From Caldilineaceae bacterium bin5 (GTDB lineage Bacteria > Chloroflexota > Anaerolineae > Caldilineales > Caldilineaceae): a stretch of DNA of 64,000 nt. The notes under the pieces were generated by a model, which was not told the DNA's origin, ran no database searches, and saw only the letters and a list, made by a program, of their open reading frames with translations. The DNA lies in NCBI GenBank assembly GCA_002238445.1, contig MPML01000007.1, positions 62,001-126,000 on the forward strand, in the 5' to 3' direction. Made by a program: the position numbers and the translations under genes. Below, one piece after another: positions 28,309 through 39,080 of this stretch (within the stretch, counting starts at the first letter, position 1; the number at the start of each line of letters is the position of its first letter).

Positions 28309-28673
28309 CATCCTTCATAGTGGTCCGGACATGTTTCCAGCTCGCTATTGCGAGAGCATTATTGCGGCTTGCATAAAGTGACCAACTTTGGGCATAATAC
28401 GCAAATTCTGCTAAATGGGCTTGTATTCCGAGGAGTTTCCCTACATTCGAACCGCGGCGAATACCAACTTCATACTGTAACGATCTGTTCCCCTGACTCT
28501 AACGGGGGCCTTGTCGAAGTTGTTAGACTGAACTGACATAGACAAAGGCTGCATGGCGCAGAAAAGAGATCTGCACACTCTGGCGCTTCCAGAATTGGCA
28601 AGAAATCTCAGCAAGTCTCCCCTGTGCCTGCCTAACAGAGCCCATCCAACCGAAGCAATGGCGGGGTTTTAAC
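28309..28673. other. Leader region upstream of the ATP-grasp operon, no gene seen
   Basis: About 365 bases with no supported reading frame or repeat. The promoter of the three-gene operon that follows should be here. I could not place convincing boxes. Confidence 0.4.
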
Positions 28674-30158
28674 GTGCCGAATCAAAGCGAAAACGGAAGC
28701 GAGAACGCGCTCAATCTGTTCAAGAGCTATGCTCTGGACGGGAACACTTTTGACGAGATGTTTCAAGGGGACGGCCGTCCCCGAGGACCCTACCAGAAGC
28801 TGCTTCAGAGTATTTTGGGAGTGCAGCCAAGCGAACTGACGCAGCGCCAGCAGGCGGCCGATCTGACGTTTCTGAATCGAGGCATCACCTTCACCGTATA
28901 TGGCGAAGACTCCACGATAGAACGCATCTTCCCCTACGACATCCTACCCCGCATTATTAGCGAGCAAGAGTGGCATACGATCGAGAGTGGCTTGCGCCAG
29001 CGCATTCACGCCATCAATCTCTTCCTGCGAGACGTCTACCACGAGGGACGGATTTTGCAGGAAGGGAAGGTGCCATTCGAACTCATCTACAGTAGCCAGA
29101 ACTATCAGCGTGAGATGAGAGGCGTCAGGGTCGCCAACGACGTCTACACTTCGATAGTCGGTACCGACCTCGTCCGTCTTCCCAGCGGTGCGTTCGCCGT
29201 ACTAGAGGACAACCTGCGCGTTCCTAGCGGCGTTTCCTATATGCTGGCCAATCGGGAGGTCATGACACAGGTGTTCCCAGGCATGTTTGGCGGGTATGGC
29301 ATTCAGCCAATTGGACACTACGGTCAAGTCCTTCTCGAACAACTGCAGGCTCTGTCGCCCAAAGGGCGCGACGCTACGATTGTTTTGCTCACTCCAGGGA
29401 TCTTCAATTCGGCTTATTTCGAGCACACGTTTCTGGCGCGGGTCATGGGGATCGAGCTTGTCGAGGGCGCCGATATGCTCGTCCACGATGGATTCGTTTA
29501 CATGCGAACAACCGGTGGGTTGCAGCGTGTTGACGTTATCTATCGCCGCATTGACGACGAATTCATCGACCCATTACACTTTCACCCTGACTCGGCCCTG
29601 GGTGTTCCCGGTCTGTTCAACGCCTACCGCGCCGGCAACGTAACGCTTGCCAACACGATTGGAACAGGGATTGCTGATGACAAGGCAGTCTACTCATTCG
29701 TACCCGAAATGATCAGGTACTATCTGGGCGAGGACCCGATTTTGCAAAATGTCGAGACATATCTCTGCATGCGCGAAGACGAATGTGCCTACGTGCTCGA
29801 TAATCTCGACAAGCTGGTCGTCAAGGCAGTCGGGGAGTCTGGTGGATACGGCATGCTGATCGGCCCGCACAGCACGCGCAAGGAACAGGAAAGCTTCCGT
29901 GAGCAGATAAAGGCTGACCCGCGCAATTACATCGCGCAACCCACGCTTAGCCTGTCCCGCGCGCCTTGCTATATCAATGGCAATGTCGTTTCTCGGCACG
30001 TCGACCTGCGCCCCTTTATACTCTACGGAGGCGAGAAAGAAAACACGGTTATTGTTCCTGGTGGCCTTACGCGCGTTGCCCTGCGTGAAGGTTCGCTTGT
30101 GGTCAACTCATCCCAGGGCGGCGGCAGCAAGGACACGTGGGTATTGCAACACAGTTAA
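28674..30158 (+). CDS. Circularly permuted ATP-grasp protein (type 2)
   Basis: A 494-residue enzyme of the circularly permuted ATP-grasp family (DUF404/DUF407 type), predicted to form peptide or amide bonds using ATP. Typical blocks are DEMFQGDGRPRGPYQ near the N-terminus, FNRGITFTVYG, LRQRIHAINLFLRDVYHEG, DLVRLPSGAFAVLEDNLRVP with PSGVSYMLANR, and LVVKAVGESGGYGMLIGP, which is the ATP-binding lysine/glycine loop. ENTVIVPGGLTRVALREGS is near the end. The start is a GTG without a strong ribosome site. The next gene begins 21 bases later. Families of this type occur together with alpha-E and transglutaminase proteins, as here, and are thought to make or attach a small peptide whose identity is unknown. 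Confidence 0.92.
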   Translation: MPNQSENGSENALNLFKSYALDGNTFDEMFQGDGRPRGPYQKLLQSILGVQPSELTQRQQAADLTFLNRGITFTVYGEDSTIERIFPYDILPRIISEQEWHTIESGLRQRIHAINLFLRDVYHEGRILQEGKVPFELIYSSQNYQREMRGVRVANDVYTSIVGTDLVRLPSGAFAVLEDNLRVPSGVSYMLANREVMTQVFPGMFGGYGIQPIGHYGQVLLEQLQALSPKGRDATIVLLTPGIFNSAYFEHTFLARVMGIELVEGADMLVHDGFVYMRTTGGLQRVDVIYRRIDDEFIDPLHFHPDSALGVPGLFNAYRAGNVTLANTIGTGIADDKAVYSFVPEMIRYYLGEDPILQNVETYLCMREDECAYVLDNLDKLVVKAVGESGGYGMLIGPHSTRKEQESFREQIKADPRNYIAQPTLSLSRAPCYINGNVVSRHVDLRPFILYGGEKENTVIVPGGLTRVALREGSLVVNSSQGGGSKDTWVLQHS

Positions 30159-30179
30159 TACCATAATAGGTAAAGCGAC

Positions 30180-31157
30180 ATGCTCTCCAGATCTGCAGAC
30201 AATATGTATTGGCTTGGCCGCTACATGGAGCGGGCGGAAAACACGATCCGGCTGCTCAGAGTGCGCCTGAATTTCATGGTCGGCCAGACGGCCCAGCATG
30301 GCAACGATCGCGGCTGGCAGCAGTTCTTCTCCGCATTGCGCCAACCCCCTCCTCTCATGAAGAACGGCGTCGTCGACAGTGAGGTAGCCCTGCAGATGGC
30401 GCACGATCTTACCTTCAATACCGAGAATCAGAATTCAATTTCAGGCTGCATACACCTGGCCAGAACGAACGCTCGCTCGGTGCGCTCGCAGCTGAGCAGC
30501 CAACTCTGGGAACACATAAACCGGCTCTATTTGCGGCTGTATTCATGGCAAGGTCACGAGAATTGGCATGACGAACGTGACAACTTCTTCAGAGAACTTG
30601 AAAGCAGCGTCTCTCTTTTTCAGGGTCTGGCATTTTCGTCGCTTTTGCATGATGAAGGGTGGCTCTTCATTCAAATTGGCGGGCATCTGGAGCGCGTGTT
30701 CTCGGTGTGCAGCTTACTGACAGCACATTTTCGCCACTTTGGAATTGATGGTGGGGAAAGGCTGGAAACTGTCGATCCCCTCAATGGCATTGGTGTTCTG
30801 CGCGCCTGCAACTCATTTGAATCGTACTGCAGAGTATATGACCCGCGGCCGGAAACGAGTTACGTGACGAACTTCCTGTTGCTCAATGCATACCTGCCGA
30901 GTTCTGTACGATTCAATGTCAGCCAGGTAGCTGTATTGCTTGAGCAACTTGCTGGCGCAACCGAGACCCGCCGCGCAGGAGACCTGAATAGAATGGCTGG
31001 AAAGCTACAAGCCCGATTGCAGTACAGCCAGATAGATGACGTTGTTGAATTTGGGGCGCAGTCATACGTTGTGGACGTAGTGAAGAGCTGCGACGAGATA
31101 CACGATGCACTGTCTGACGCCTATTTCAGCTACCCGATCGATGAGGCCGTTTCCTGA
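30180..31157 (+). CDS. Alpha-E domain protein
   Basis: A 325-residue all-helical alpha-E (DUF403) protein. The family start MLSRSADNMYWLGRYMERAE is exact in style. Later blocks are NARSVRSQLSSQLWEHINRLY and HDEGWLFIQIGGHLERV. In known genomes it is encoded beside circularly permuted ATP-grasp and transglutaminase-like proteins and is assumed to be a partner in peptide synthesis or tagging. Its biochemistry is not established. It is the second gene of the operon, 21 bases after the ATP-grasp gene and 24 before the transglutaminase gene. Cytoplasmic; no signal peptide. Confidence 0.93.
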   Translation: MLSRSADNMYWLGRYMERAENTIRLLRVRLNFMVGQTAQHGNDRGWQQFFSALRQPPPLMKNGVVDSEVALQMAHDLTFNTENQNSISGCIHLARTNARSVRSQLSSQLWEHINRLYLRLYSWQGHENWHDERDNFFRELESSVSLFQGLAFSSLLHDEGWLFIQIGGHLERVFSVCSLLTAHFRHFGIDGGERLETVDPLNGIGVLRACNSFESYCRVYDPRPETSYVTNFLLLNAYLPSSVRFNVSQVAVLLEQLAGATETRRAGDLNRMAGKLQARLQYSQIDDVVEFGAQSYVVDVVKSCDEIHDALSDAYFSYPIDEAVS

Positions 31158-31181
31158 GAATCCAATCCTACCTTCTGACAA

Positions 31182-32156
31182 ATGAAATACTACACAATTC
31201 ACCATCACACCAGGTATCGATACAGTTCGGAAGTCAGCGAGAGTACGATGGAAGTGCGCATGCAACCGCGTACGGACCGTCAGCAACGCTGTCTGAACTT
31301 TCAGCTTGAAGTCTGGCCGCACGCCCAGGTACTTACAGCCAGCGACTGTGTCCAGAATGCGATCCACTATTTCGACATTCCCAGACGTCATTCCGAGCTG
31401 CTCTTACGCGCCCAAAGTCTTGTCCTGGTCCAGGAAGGGCAACCGTTGCCCGAGGGAATTGATTCTACTGAATGGGCTGCTTTGGAGGAGGCTGCGGCTA
31501 CTGGCGTCCACTGGGACTGGCTGTCACCCAGCGAGTTTGCCCGTCCTAATTCGCTACTAGGCGACTTTGCAGAAGAGGTCGAATTCAACCGCGACATTGA
31601 TCCTCTTAGCGCGCTCATCAGGCTCAATGACCGGCTGCATTTTGCCCTGGAGTATATGCCCAAGAGCACTGCAGTTGATTCGCCAATTGATATCGCTCTG
31701 GAGAATCGACGCGGCGTCTGTCAGGATTTCACACACATAATGATTGCTTTGCTGCGTCGGGCAGGTATCCCTGCGCGTTACATCAGCGGGTATGTTCAAC
31801 AGGATCCGCAGAAGGACGAGGAGACGGACCTCTCCGGAGCCTCACACGCGTGGGTGGAGGCATTCCTACCTGCCACAGGTTGGATAGAGCTGGACCCAAC
31901 CAACAATTCACGAGTAGGCGACAGGCACATTCGTATCGCCATTGGCAGAGATTATGCGGACGTGCCTCCTACCAGGGGAACCTACAAGGGAGGATCGAGC
32001 AGCGAGCTCACGGTAGGGGTACACATTTCTGAGACTGAGGACGAATCGATTCCCCCGGACCTGCTGGACAATGGACACTGGTCAACGAGGGAGCAGATCG
32101 AGGAAGTGAGCAGTGCGCGGCTGAGACGAGATAAGGAGCAGCAGCAGCAACAGTGA
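31182..32156 (+). CDS. Transglutaminase-like protease family protein
   Basis: A 324-residue protein. The N-terminal beta-rich domain begins YTIHHHTRYRYSSEVSEST, the usual start of bacterial transglutaminase N domains. The transglutaminase core follows with the catalytic Cys in ENRRGVCQDFTHIMIALLRR, His in GASHAWVEAFLP and Asp in GWIELDPTNN. The C-terminal tail is charged and ends in a run of glutamines. It acts on peptide or amide bonds. Being third in the ATP-grasp/alpha-E operon, it probably trims or transfers the peptide made by its partners. No signal peptide is visible. Confidence 0.92.
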   Translation: MKYYTIHHHTRYRYSSEVSESTMEVRMQPRTDRQQRCLNFQLEVWPHAQVLTASDCVQNAIHYFDIPRRHSELLLRAQSLVLVQEGQPLPEGIDSTEWAALEEAAATGVHWDWLSPSEFARPNSLLGDFAEEVEFNRDIDPLSALIRLNDRLHFALEYMPKSTAVDSPIDIALENRRGVCQDFTHIMIALLRRAGIPARYISGYVQQDPQKDEETDLSGASHAWVEAFLPATGWIELDPTNNSRVGDRHIRIAIGRDYADVPPTRGTYKGGSSSELTVGVHISETEDESIPPDLLDNGHWSTREQIEEVSSARLRRDKEQQQQQ

Positions 32157-32164
32157 GGACAGAG

Positions 32165-32198
32165 AAAAAGGCCGGCAGCGAAAAGAACACTGCCGGCC
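32165..32198 (-). terminator. Terminator after the NIPSNAP gene
   Basis: The perfect stem GGCCGGCAG/CTGCCGGCC (32170-32178 with 32190-32198) is followed on the minus strand by TTTTT (32165-32169). It should end the NIPSNAP transcript and, as a hairpin, also sits just past the convergent transglutaminase gene. Confidence 0.88.
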
Positions 32199-32259
32199 CG
32201 CCTTCCAGAACGGCCACGCACGGATCAGCAGAACCGACCCGTTTCAGTTCGATTTACAC

Positions 32260-32580
32260 TTAGTTCATGACCGACTTTGCGGTTGGCACAAGACGCATGA
32301 CTTTGATAGTTTCGCGGTTAAGCATTTCCGGGATATTCGGCGCGATGTCGTTGACCCATCCATCGGATTGGTATACGGCCTCATACAGCGCCTCGCGATC
32401 GGCCTCATCCCGGAAGCGACGCATCCACACGTAGCAGTTATCGTCTTCCTCGTCGACAAATGAACCGGCCACGACCATTCCCTTTGAAACCTGGAAGGGG
32501 ATGATCACACTCTCCATGTACTGAACCCAGTCGTCGCGTTTGCCAGGGTGACACTCGTAAATGCGGTACTCATACAACAT
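32260..32580 (-). CDS. NIPSNAP family protein
   Basis: A 106-residue ferredoxin-like (dimeric alpha-beta barrel) protein of the NIPSNAP family. Typical features are the start MLYEYRIYECHPGKRDDWVQ and the central CYVWMRRFRDEADREALYEA. Members are small dimeric proteins of unclear function, often near sugar or aromatic catabolism genes. It is monocistronic, with a strong terminator downstream and a MITE-like element inserted just upstream (32610), whose insertion may have affected its promoter. Confidence 0.88.
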   Translation of the reverse strand: MLYEYRIYECHPGKRDDWVQYMESVIIPFQVSKGMVVAGSFVDEEDDNCYVWMRRFRDEADREALYEAVYQSDGWVNDIAPNIPEMLNRETIKVMRLVPTAKSVMN

Positions 32581-32609
32581 TGGGTTTTCTCCCTATTTAT
32601 TGTGAATTC

Positions 32610-32915
32610 GAAACTACTAAGCCACTACTAATTCGCGATCCTGAATGAGGCGATCGGAGCTGTTTACTTTCTCCTCAATCCTCTATACTCTCTTTGCATT
32701 TGGGCGGTCGGCCGCAAGCGGCCTCCCTTGTGCAGGGGCTGCGCCCCCGCAACGCCCCCCTACAAAACCATCCCTCACCGACCGTGTGTGCTCATTCCAG
32801 CAGTGCCGCTCCACCAACGTGGCTGCCGCAAACCGAATACGCAATCAGATAGCCTGAATGGCGGCAGAGATAAAGGGTTGGTCAAGACAGGCACTGTAAA
32901 TGGCTTAGTGGCTAG
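32610..32915 (-). mobile_element. MITE-like element copy E with perfect 8-bp target duplication
   Basis: A 306-bp element between exact direct repeats GTGAATTC (32602-32609 and 32916-32923). The left end GAAACTACTAAGCC and right end GGCTTAGTGGCTAG are inverted terminal repeats with some decay at the right end. The GC-rich core is in reverse orientation (about 32700-32760). It has no reading frame of substance. The duplication fits the 8-bp target repeat typical of IS66-family transposases. Confidence 0.88.
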
Positions 32916-32930
32916 GTGAATTCTTACTAT

Positions 32931-34331
32931 TCAGTCTGCTGGGATCGGCTCCAATTGCGGTTCTTTCAAGAGCCGCATGGGCCGGTCCCCTTCGACTTCG
33001 TAGCTGGAAAAAGTTGGCAAGTGCTCTACATTGGCGGCGAACATCTGGTTAACCATCTCTCGAATCTCTGCCATAGACAGCACTGAAGACGTCAATGGGT
33101 CGTGCAATATCGCCTGGAAGATCTTGCGCGGATCACCTTCCAGGATACCCTCCACCGCCATCTCTTCGATCTGCGCACTCAGGCCGGTCAGCATTGCCAC
33201 TGACGACGGCAGAGGGCCAACCCGAACGCTTTCGAGGCCCTTGTTACTGGCCCAAACCGGGATCTCAACGCAGGCCCCGACAGGCAGATTATCGACCAGA
33301 GGCGTGGGGCCGCTGCCGTTTGGCATATTGCCGTTGAACTGGAACGGTTCGCCCCCTTCCAAAGCGTTGATGATATAGGCGGCATACTCATATCCCCGCG
33401 ACAGATCCAGGGGGGCAGAATTATCGAGCCACTCTACGATCTGCTCGTGCCAGGTCTCTTCCCGTTCCGAGTAATGCGTCAGAACGTAGGCATATTCGCC
33501 AGGGTTCCAGCCGGTCCCGTGCGTGCAGTATTTCTCGATCAGGTCGGGTCGTTTGCGGAACCAGGGATTGTATTCGGAGTGGTGTCCGCTCGACTCGGTT
33601 GGGTAGTAGTCGAGGTGCAGGTACATTTCATTTCGCACCTGCTCCTCATTGTATACTTCCGGCCGTTCCGTGATGGCTTCACGAATAAGCGGGTAGGCGT
33701 CTTCGCCGTTCCACTCGTATTTCAGGTACCAGGCCATGTGATTAATGCCGGCGCAGGTGTAGGTAATTTCGTCGGTTGGGGCGCCGATCCAACGTGCGAG
33801 CATATTGGCAGTGCCCTGCACGCTGTGACAGAGCCCGGTTGCTACAATACTTGTCTCTTTCTGAATGGCCCTGCAGTTGGTCACCATCGGATTGGTGTAG
33901 TTGAGCATAACTGCTTCCGGACACAGGCGCTCCATGTCTCTGGCAATATCCACCATCACCGGCGTGGTGCGCATTGAGCGGAAGATACCTGAAGGCCCGC
34001 GTGTGTCGCCGATATTGGTATCGACACCGTACTGCTTGGGAATCTCGATGTCGCTGCGCCACACATCGGTCTGGCCGACAAGAATTGTGACGATGACGTA
34101 GTCTGCGCCGTCGAGGGCTTCATCGCGGCTGAGCGTGGATTCGACGCTGGCAGGATAGCCCCCTTCTCGCACGATGCGCTTTACCGCTTGCTCGATGTAG
34201 TTGAGCTTCAGGGGGTCAATGTCCATCAGACAGATCGTAGCATCCTCAAGCAGAGGGAACGTCAGCACATCTTTGACGAGCTTGCGGGTGAATCCAAAGC
34301 TACCTGCGCCGATGAATGTAATTTTCGTCAT
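32931..34331 (-). CDS. Glycoside hydrolase family 4 (alpha-galactosidase/alpha-glucosidase type)
   Basis: A 466-residue NAD- and Mn-dependent GH4 enzyme that cleaves glycosides by an oxidation-elimination route. The Rossmann start [18 protein letters not shown] binds [32 protein letters not shown] with its Cys-His metal ligands, and [10 protein letters not shown] with a further His ligand are all present. The block [20 protein letters not shown] is typical of MelA-like members, so alpha-galactosides are plausible substrates. It lies downstream of the binding-protein-dependent transporter operon on the same strand, 178 bases after the last small gene. The transporter may therefore import oligosaccharides. 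Confidence 0.92.
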   Translation of the reverse strand: MTKITFIGAGSFGFTRKLVKDVLTFPLLEDATICLMDIDPLKLNYIEQAVKRIVREGGYPASVESTLSRDEALDGADYVIVTILVGQTDVWRSDIEIPKQYGVDTNIGDTRGPSGIFRSMRTTPVMVDIARDMERLCPEAVMLNYTNPMVTNCRAIQKETSIVATGLCHSVQGTANMLARWIGAPTDEITYTCAGINHMAWYLKYEWNGEDAYPLIREAITERPEVYNEEQVRNEMYLHLDYYPTESSGHHSEYNPWFRKRPDLIEKYCTHGTGWNPGEYAYVLTHYSEREETWHEQIVEWLDNSAPLDLSRGYEYAAYIINALEGGEPFQFNGNMPNGSGPTPLVDNLPVGACVEIPVWASNKGLESVRVGPLPSSVAMLTGLSAQIEEMAVEGILEGDPRKIFQAILHDPLTSSVLSMAEIREMVNQMFAANVEHLPTFSSYEVEGDRPMRLLKEPQLEPIPAD

Positions 34332-34508
34332 TTTTGTACCACCTTTAGATAATTATCGGGAACGGAAACGCCGCCCTGCGATTCGTACCCCTACGTTAAA
34401 TTGCTGCCAGCATGAAGCGAAATGGCATCCATATGCCTGGACTGCCGCCTCGGCTCCATGCGTGGATCATAGCACCTGGTTGCGACATAGCCCGAATAGT
34501 TAGCCGAT

Positions 34509-34871
34509 TCACGTGCCCAACAGGCGCCCGAAAAAAGGCACGCGGGCACGACGGGCGCGCAGGGCATTGATGATTCCCGCGATCCAGGCTACGACTACGG
34601 CCAGATAAACAGCGACCACAAGGGCGAAAATGTATGCTGCAACCACGCCGCCAAATGGCAGAAGCGAGACCAACCAGGCGAACAGGAACCAGACTGCAGG
34701 CGCCAGAATCAGTGCCATTACAATCGTCAGCGACTGGATTGCATGGTAGCGGGAGAAAGAGTCGTCTTTCCTCAGGGCCAGAATGTAAGCAGGACCTATC
34801 ACCGGTAGCAGATAGGCAAGCAGCGCCGCGTCCACGTTGAGCTTCCCATTGGTTTCAAGGTCCTCGGTCAT
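34509..34871 (-). CDS. Small DUF4870/Tic20-like membrane protein
   Basis: A 120-residue protein with three to four membrane helices ([57 protein letters not shown]). It also has the motif [10 protein letters not shown], which is typical of DUF4870/Tic20-type proteins. The function is unknown. Its start overlaps the stop of the transporter ATPase gene by ATGA, so it is translated as part of that operon, although no role in transport is established. Confidence 0.8.
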   Translation of the reverse strand: MTEDLETNGKLNVDAALLAYLLPVIGPAYILALRKDDSFSRYHAIQSLTIVMALILAPAVWFLFAWLVSLLPFGGVVAAYIFALVVAVYLAVVVAWIAGIINALRARRARVPFFGRLLGT

Positions 34872-35896
34872 TCGGTTTCTCCGATTCCCTGTAGTGTCAA
34901 CTCGCGGGCGAAATGACAGCTGGCAAAGTGACCAGGCTCGATCTCCTCAAGATGCGGCTCATCCTGCTTGCATTGCTCCTGCGCGTAAAGGCAACGGGGA
35001 TGGAACACGCAACCCGGAGGCGGATTGGCTGGACTGGGAATGTCGCCCTCGAGGATGATCCTGCTTAGTTTGATCTCCGGGTCGGCCGGCGGGATTGCGG
35101 AGACCAATGCCTCGGTATAAGGGTGAAGCGGCCGCTGCAGCAGTTTGTCGGAGTCGGCAATTTCAACCAGCCGACCCACATACATTACCGCGATCCGGTC
35201 GCACATATGCTCAACGACCGACAGATCGTGGGCTATGAAGAGATAGGTCAAACCCAGATCGTCCTTCAACTCCTGCAACAGATTGAGCACTTGGGCCTGA
35301 ATCGACACGTCCAGCGCAGAGACGGGTTCATCGGCGATTATCAGTCGCGGCCGCAGTGCCAGGGTGCGCGCAAGGCCAATGCGCTGCCGCTGGCCGCCGG
35401 AGAATTCATGGGGATAGCGCCGCATGTAGTTTGGGTCGAGCCCGACCGCCGTCATCAAATGGGAAACTCTGTCTTCCAGGGCCCTGCCTGAGGCCTCCTT
35501 GTGAATAATCAGCGGCTCGCCGATCAGGTCCTTCACGGTCAGGCGGGGGTTGAGAGAACTGAATGGGTCCTGGAAGATCATGCGCATTTCTTTACGCAGA
35601 GGCTTCATTGCCGTCTGGTCGATGGTGGCGATATCGACGCGAGTACCGTCGTCAGCAGTGTACCAGATTTCGCCCGCGGTCGGGTCGTAAAGCCTCAGAA
35701 CAGATCTTCCTACAGTCGTCTTGCCTGATCCGCTCTCTCCCACCAGACCCAGGGCTTCGTTACGGCGGATGGCAAAGCTTACGCCATCTACGGCCTTGAC
35801 ATGGCCGACTATTCGCTGCAAGAATCCCTGGCGAATAGGAAACCATTGTTTCAGGTCATTGACTTCCAGCAGATACTCATTCAATGTTGTTTGCAT
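34868..35896 (-). CDS. ABC transporter ATP-binding protein (DppF/OppF type)
   Basis: A 342-residue ATPase of the dipeptide/oligopeptide importer class. It shows Walker [10 protein letters not shown], the Q-loop [15 protein letters not shown], the signature [17 protein letters not shown], Walker [13 protein letters not shown] and the switch His in FIAHDLSVV. The C-terminal OppF/DppF extension has [17 protein letters not shown], the cysteine cluster that binds an iron-sulfur centre in related ATPases. The start overlaps the stop of the cytochrome gene (TAATG), and its own stop overlaps the DUF4870 gene. It pairs with the ATPase at 42550. Confidence 0.93.
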   Translation of the reverse strand: MQTTLNEYLLEVNDLKQWFPIRQGFLQRIVGHVKAVDGVSFAIRRNEALGLVGESGSGKTTVGRSVLRLYDPTAGEIWYTADDGTRVDIATIDQTAMKPLRKEMRMIFQDPFSSLNPRLTVKDLIGEPLIIHKEASGRALEDRVSHLMTAVGLDPNYMRRYPHEFSGGQRQRIGLARTLALRPRLIIADEPVSALDVSIQAQVLNLLQELKDDLGLTYLFIAHDLSVVEHMCDRIAVMYVGRLVEIADSDKLLQRPLHPYTEALVSAIPPADPEIKLSRIILEGDIPSPANPPPGCVFHPRCLYAQEQCKQDEPHLEEIEPGHFASCHFARELTLQGIGETE

Positions 35897-37761
35897 TAGC
35901 GGTCCACTGTGCGCGCGGAGTCAAGCCGTATTACTTCCGAAGCCAAAATTATATCCGGATCGGTCCAGCCCTTCCACTCCTGCAGTTGCTGAAATGCCCT
36001 GCGATAGATGAGTAGCACTTCGATGTTGATTGTCTGACCTGATTGCGTTTCATTCGCTTGGGCGGCAAACCTGAATGAACTGCTCTTGCCGGTCTGTGCG
36101 GGAATGCGTGTGTCCTCGACCAGTTCCACCATTCGCCAGTGTGAAAAAGTGGGCTCTTCGCCAGTGAGCGTATCACGCAGGATCTTAGCGAAGCCCTCTC
36201 CGGCCTCCCCGGCAACGTCCCCTGCCCAAGCTGGCAGCGTTCCACCCTCGGTCAACAGCAGTGCGTTGCCACTGGAGTCGGTCGCCCGTACGACCAGGAG
36301 CACGTGGCGCAGCGGCGAGCCGGTGGGATAGTGGTGGCCTGCGCCTGTGTTGCTGACTTTTGTGTCAACGACAAGTTCGCCTCCATCGATTTCTGCTCTT
36401 ACTTCCAAGGCAATGGCGCTTCTAAGAAACTGCTCGTCGTTTGATCCCGGCATCTGGTGCAGGTGGATCTGGTCCAGCTCGCGGAAAAGGCCGCCCTTTT
36501 CCGGAAAAACAAAGTAGCTGCGCTGGGCCCTTGAAGCCAATTTACCCAAGCCGGCCGGCAGTGCACGGCCACTGGCGTTCTCCAGCCAGGCCGCGGTCTG
36601 GACGACGGATTCCATGCTGGAGGCTAGCCGCGGCGCCACTGGCATGTGGCAGTCCTGGCACGTTTGGCCGGTCTCGGGACTGCTGTAAGGGCTCTCCAGC
36701 CACTCCCCGTAGGAGTTATAGATTTCGGTTGTGTCGTTGACACCGTAGTGGCACGACGAGCAGAAAGCGCTCTCTCCATGCAGCTGATTGAAGCTGTCTT
36801 TGGGGCGGGCAACGTCATCGACGGTTCCCATCAGCAAATCTTCGCCAGTCTTGGGCCGGTAAAGAGTGAGCGAAAGAATCCCTGGCATTGCAGGGTCCGG
36901 CAACACAGTACCTGTATAGAAATTCACGGCGCCGATCTTGTGGCAGAAATCACATGAGATCCCTTCGGCTGCGACGCCGATCGCCTCATTAGGGCTGACA
37001 CCAGCAGGCAGTTCGTCGCTGGCTTCGCTTGTTTCCTGCATGTGGCAGCCGTTCCAGCCGCAGCTGTTGTCGGCATCCAGTTTTGACGCCATCGGCGTAT
37101 GACAGGCGGCGCAGTTTCCATCCCTTTTTGGAAAATCCAATTTGAAACCGGGACCATAGTATGGATCGTCCGGGTCGCGGGTCCTGGGCAAGCCGGTATA
37201 GTAGTTTGTGTTACGACTGCGATTTCCTTCAACGTCGGTCCCGTTATACATGGTGAGAAAGCGAACGTTGACGGCTGACTGGCTGTGCGCGTCGCGTTGC
37301 CATTCGGCATAGGATGGATGGCATTCGCCGCAATTGGCCGATGGCTCCCAATCGTAAACGGAGTTGTCGACTCGATTATGGGGATGCAATTCAATACTGA
37401 CCCCGTCGTCGCCGCCGCGCGCCTCGGTCCAGCCAAAGATATAGCCTTCGGCCCACGCCACCAGGGTCACACCCTCTTCGATTGGCAGGCCTTCTATCGT
37501 GAATCCACCGTCATCGGCAGTGTAGGTGTGATTGGCTGTTGTTTGAACCCGCACCAAGGCGCCGGCAACCGGACCATCAGTATCGGTCACCGTACCGCTT
37601 ACCGACGCGGTGGCGGGTTGGGGCCAGGCGAAAACTGCGACTAAAGAGCCAAAGGCAAATAGAGAAGCCAGAAGCAGGAGCAGTATGAGAGGACGCGCCA
37701 TAGCCCTCATTGCGCCGCCAAGCGCGGCGTTGCCGCCCGGCGATGAATTGCGCTCACTCAC
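35896..37761 (-). CDS. Six-haem cytochrome c with carboxypeptidase-regulatory-like domain
   Basis: A 621-residue exported protein. A membrane anchor or signal lies at residues 21-46, followed by a beta-sandwich carboxypeptidase-regulatory-like domain (about 54-128: [27 protein letters not shown]). Haem-binding motifs follow: CGECH (144), CAACH (217), CGWNGCH with four residues between cysteines (234), CDFCH (270), CSSCH (334) and CQDCH (368). The C-terminal 200 residues look beta-rich without haem sites. The start is a GTG; ATG codons at residues 18 or 21 are alternatives. It resembles multihaem proteins of the cytochrome c554 type. It lies inside a peptide-type ABC operon, 20 bases after the permease gene and overlapping the ATPase gene. 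Confidence 0.9.
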   Translation of the reverse strand: MSERNSSPGGNAALGGAMRAMARPLILLLLLASLFAFGSLVAVFAWPQPATASVSGTVTDTDGPVAGALVRVQTTANHTYTADDGGFTIEGLPIEEGVTLVAWAEGYIFGWTEARGGDDGVSIELHPHNRVDNSVYDWEPSANCGECHPSYAEWQRDAHSQSAVNVRFLTMYNGTDVEGNRSRNTNYYTGLPRTRDPDDPYYGPGFKLDFPKRDGNCAACHTPMASKLDADNSCGWNGCHMQETSEASDELPAGVSPNEAIGVAAEGISCDFCHKIGAVNFYTGTVLPDPAMPGILSLTLYRPKTGEDLLMGTVDDVARPKDSFNQLHGESAFCSSCHYGVNDTTEIYNSYGEWLESPYSSPETGQTCQDCHMPVAPRLASSMESVVQTAAWLENASGRALPAGLGKLASRAQRSYFVFPEKGGLFRELDQIHLHQMPGSNDEQFLRSAIALEVRAEIDGGELVVDTKVSNTGAGHHYPTGSPLRHVLLVVRATDSSGNALLLTEGGTLPAWAGDVAGEAGEGFAKILRDTLTGEEPTFSHWRMVELVEDTRIPAQTGKSSSFRFAAQANETQSGQTINIEVLLIYRRAFQQLQEWKGWTDPDIILASEVIRLDSARTVDR

Positions 37762-37781
37762 CTCCGCGCTCCGTCACTATC

Positions 37782-38927
37782 TCAGACGATCGAATAGGGA
37801 TCGGCCGCATCGCGAAGGCCGTCTCCCAGGAAATTGAAACCCAACACGGCCACGATGATGAAGATGACCGGTGTCATGATCCAGGTATGTGTACCCAATG
37901 TCTGCAGGTTTTGTGCGTCTCGCATCAAGAAGCCCCAGCTGACCAGCGGTTCCTGAATTCCAATCCCAAGGAAACTGAGAAATGCCTCAGCGAGAATGAT
38001 TTGGGGGATTGTCAGAGTCAGAACAACGATTATGTGGCTGATCGAATTGGGGAAGAGATGCAGGAAGATGATCCTGGCGTCGGACGCGCCCATTTCCTTG
38101 GCCGCCAAAATAAAGTCCGTTTCGCGAAAAGCCAATACTTTGCCCCGCACTTCGCGCGCCAGTAGCGTCCACGAAAGCAAGGAAAAGATGATCACCATGA
38201 CGATGAACACCTGCAGAGAATCCCACGTCCGGGGAATGATTGCGGCCAGAGCCAACCACAGTGGAAGCTGCGGAAAGGAAGCGACGAATTCGACGAAACG
38301 CTGGATGACGTTGTCGATCAATCCCCCATAGTAGCCGGAAACGATTCCGACAACCGCGCCGACTACGATGCTCACGATTGTTGCGAACAAGCTGAGTGAG
38401 AGAGATATGCGTCCGGCAGTGCAGGCCCGTCCCCAGAGGTCTCTGCCCTGCTTTTCAGTGCCCAGCAGGTGGATCTTGCCCCCATCTTCGACGCCGAACA
38501 GGTGGTAGCGGGTAGGAAAAAGCCCGAGTACTTTCCATTCCCAACTCTTAACGAAGAACTTGATCTCATATCGTTGAGCCGGGTCCTCCTCCCACAGCGG
38601 TTCGAATGTCTTGGGGTCGATGGTCACGGACAGGTTGTAGACGAATGGGCGAATATGAAATCTGCCTTCGTCGTCTATCACGCGGATACGTGTTGGAGGA
38701 ATGAAGCTGTCCTGCAAGATTGCATCGGTTGGATCGACTGGAGCGAAAAATTCAGCAAAGATTGCCAGGATGATGAGAGAAAGCACCATAAGGCCGCCGG
38801 CAATTGCCGGCCGGCTCTTCCTGAATCTCTGCCAGACCAACTGGAAGTAGGACTCGTGCTGCTCTTCGCCGTCATCATCCAGCAAATGTTCTGTTACAGC
38901 CTCAACGCCGGTGGACTGAGTCGCCAT
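37782..38927 (-). CDS. ABC transporter permease (DppC type)
   Basis: A 381-residue inner-membrane permease of the dipeptide/oligopeptide class. The N-terminal cytoplasmic tail holds the OppC-N segment [20 protein letters not shown] as the first membrane helix. About 110 periplasmic residues follow, longer than in E. coli DppC. The core has [23 protein letters not shown] and the EAA loop [20 protein letters not shown] that contacts the ATPases. It pairs with the permease at 39081, 153 bases upstream in the same transcript. The six-haem cytochrome gene follows 20 bases later. Confidence 0.93.
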   Translation of the reverse strand: MATQSTGVEAVTEHLLDDDGEEQHESYFQLVWQRFRKSRPAIAGGLMVLSLIILAIFAEFFAPVDPTDAILQDSFIPPTRIRVIDDEGRFHIRPFVYNLSVTIDPKTFEPLWEEDPAQRYEIKFFVKSWEWKVLGLFPTRYHLFGVEDGGKIHLLGTEKQGRDLWGRACTAGRISLSLSLFATIVSIVVGAVVGIVSGYYGGLIDNVIQRFVEFVASFPQLPLWLALAAIIPRTWDSLQVFIVMVIIFSLLSWTLLAREVRGKVLAFRETDFILAAKEMGASDARIIFLHLFPNSISHIIVVLTLTIPQIILAEAFLSFLGIGIQEPLVSWGFLMRDAQNLQTLGTHTWIMTPVIFIIVAVLGFNFLGDGLRDAADPYSIV

Positions 38928-39080
38928 AGGTTCCGGATAAGTTCCTTAATCTTATTTCCTGTAGGTGCTAAAAAGTCGTAAGAGCCTCGTCTTGACCCTG
39001 TGCAAGGCCCGTATTTTGAATTGCAGCCAGTCCGCAAAGTCGGCCACTATCAGGCTTTGAGTTCATCTCTACTAGGTCTA

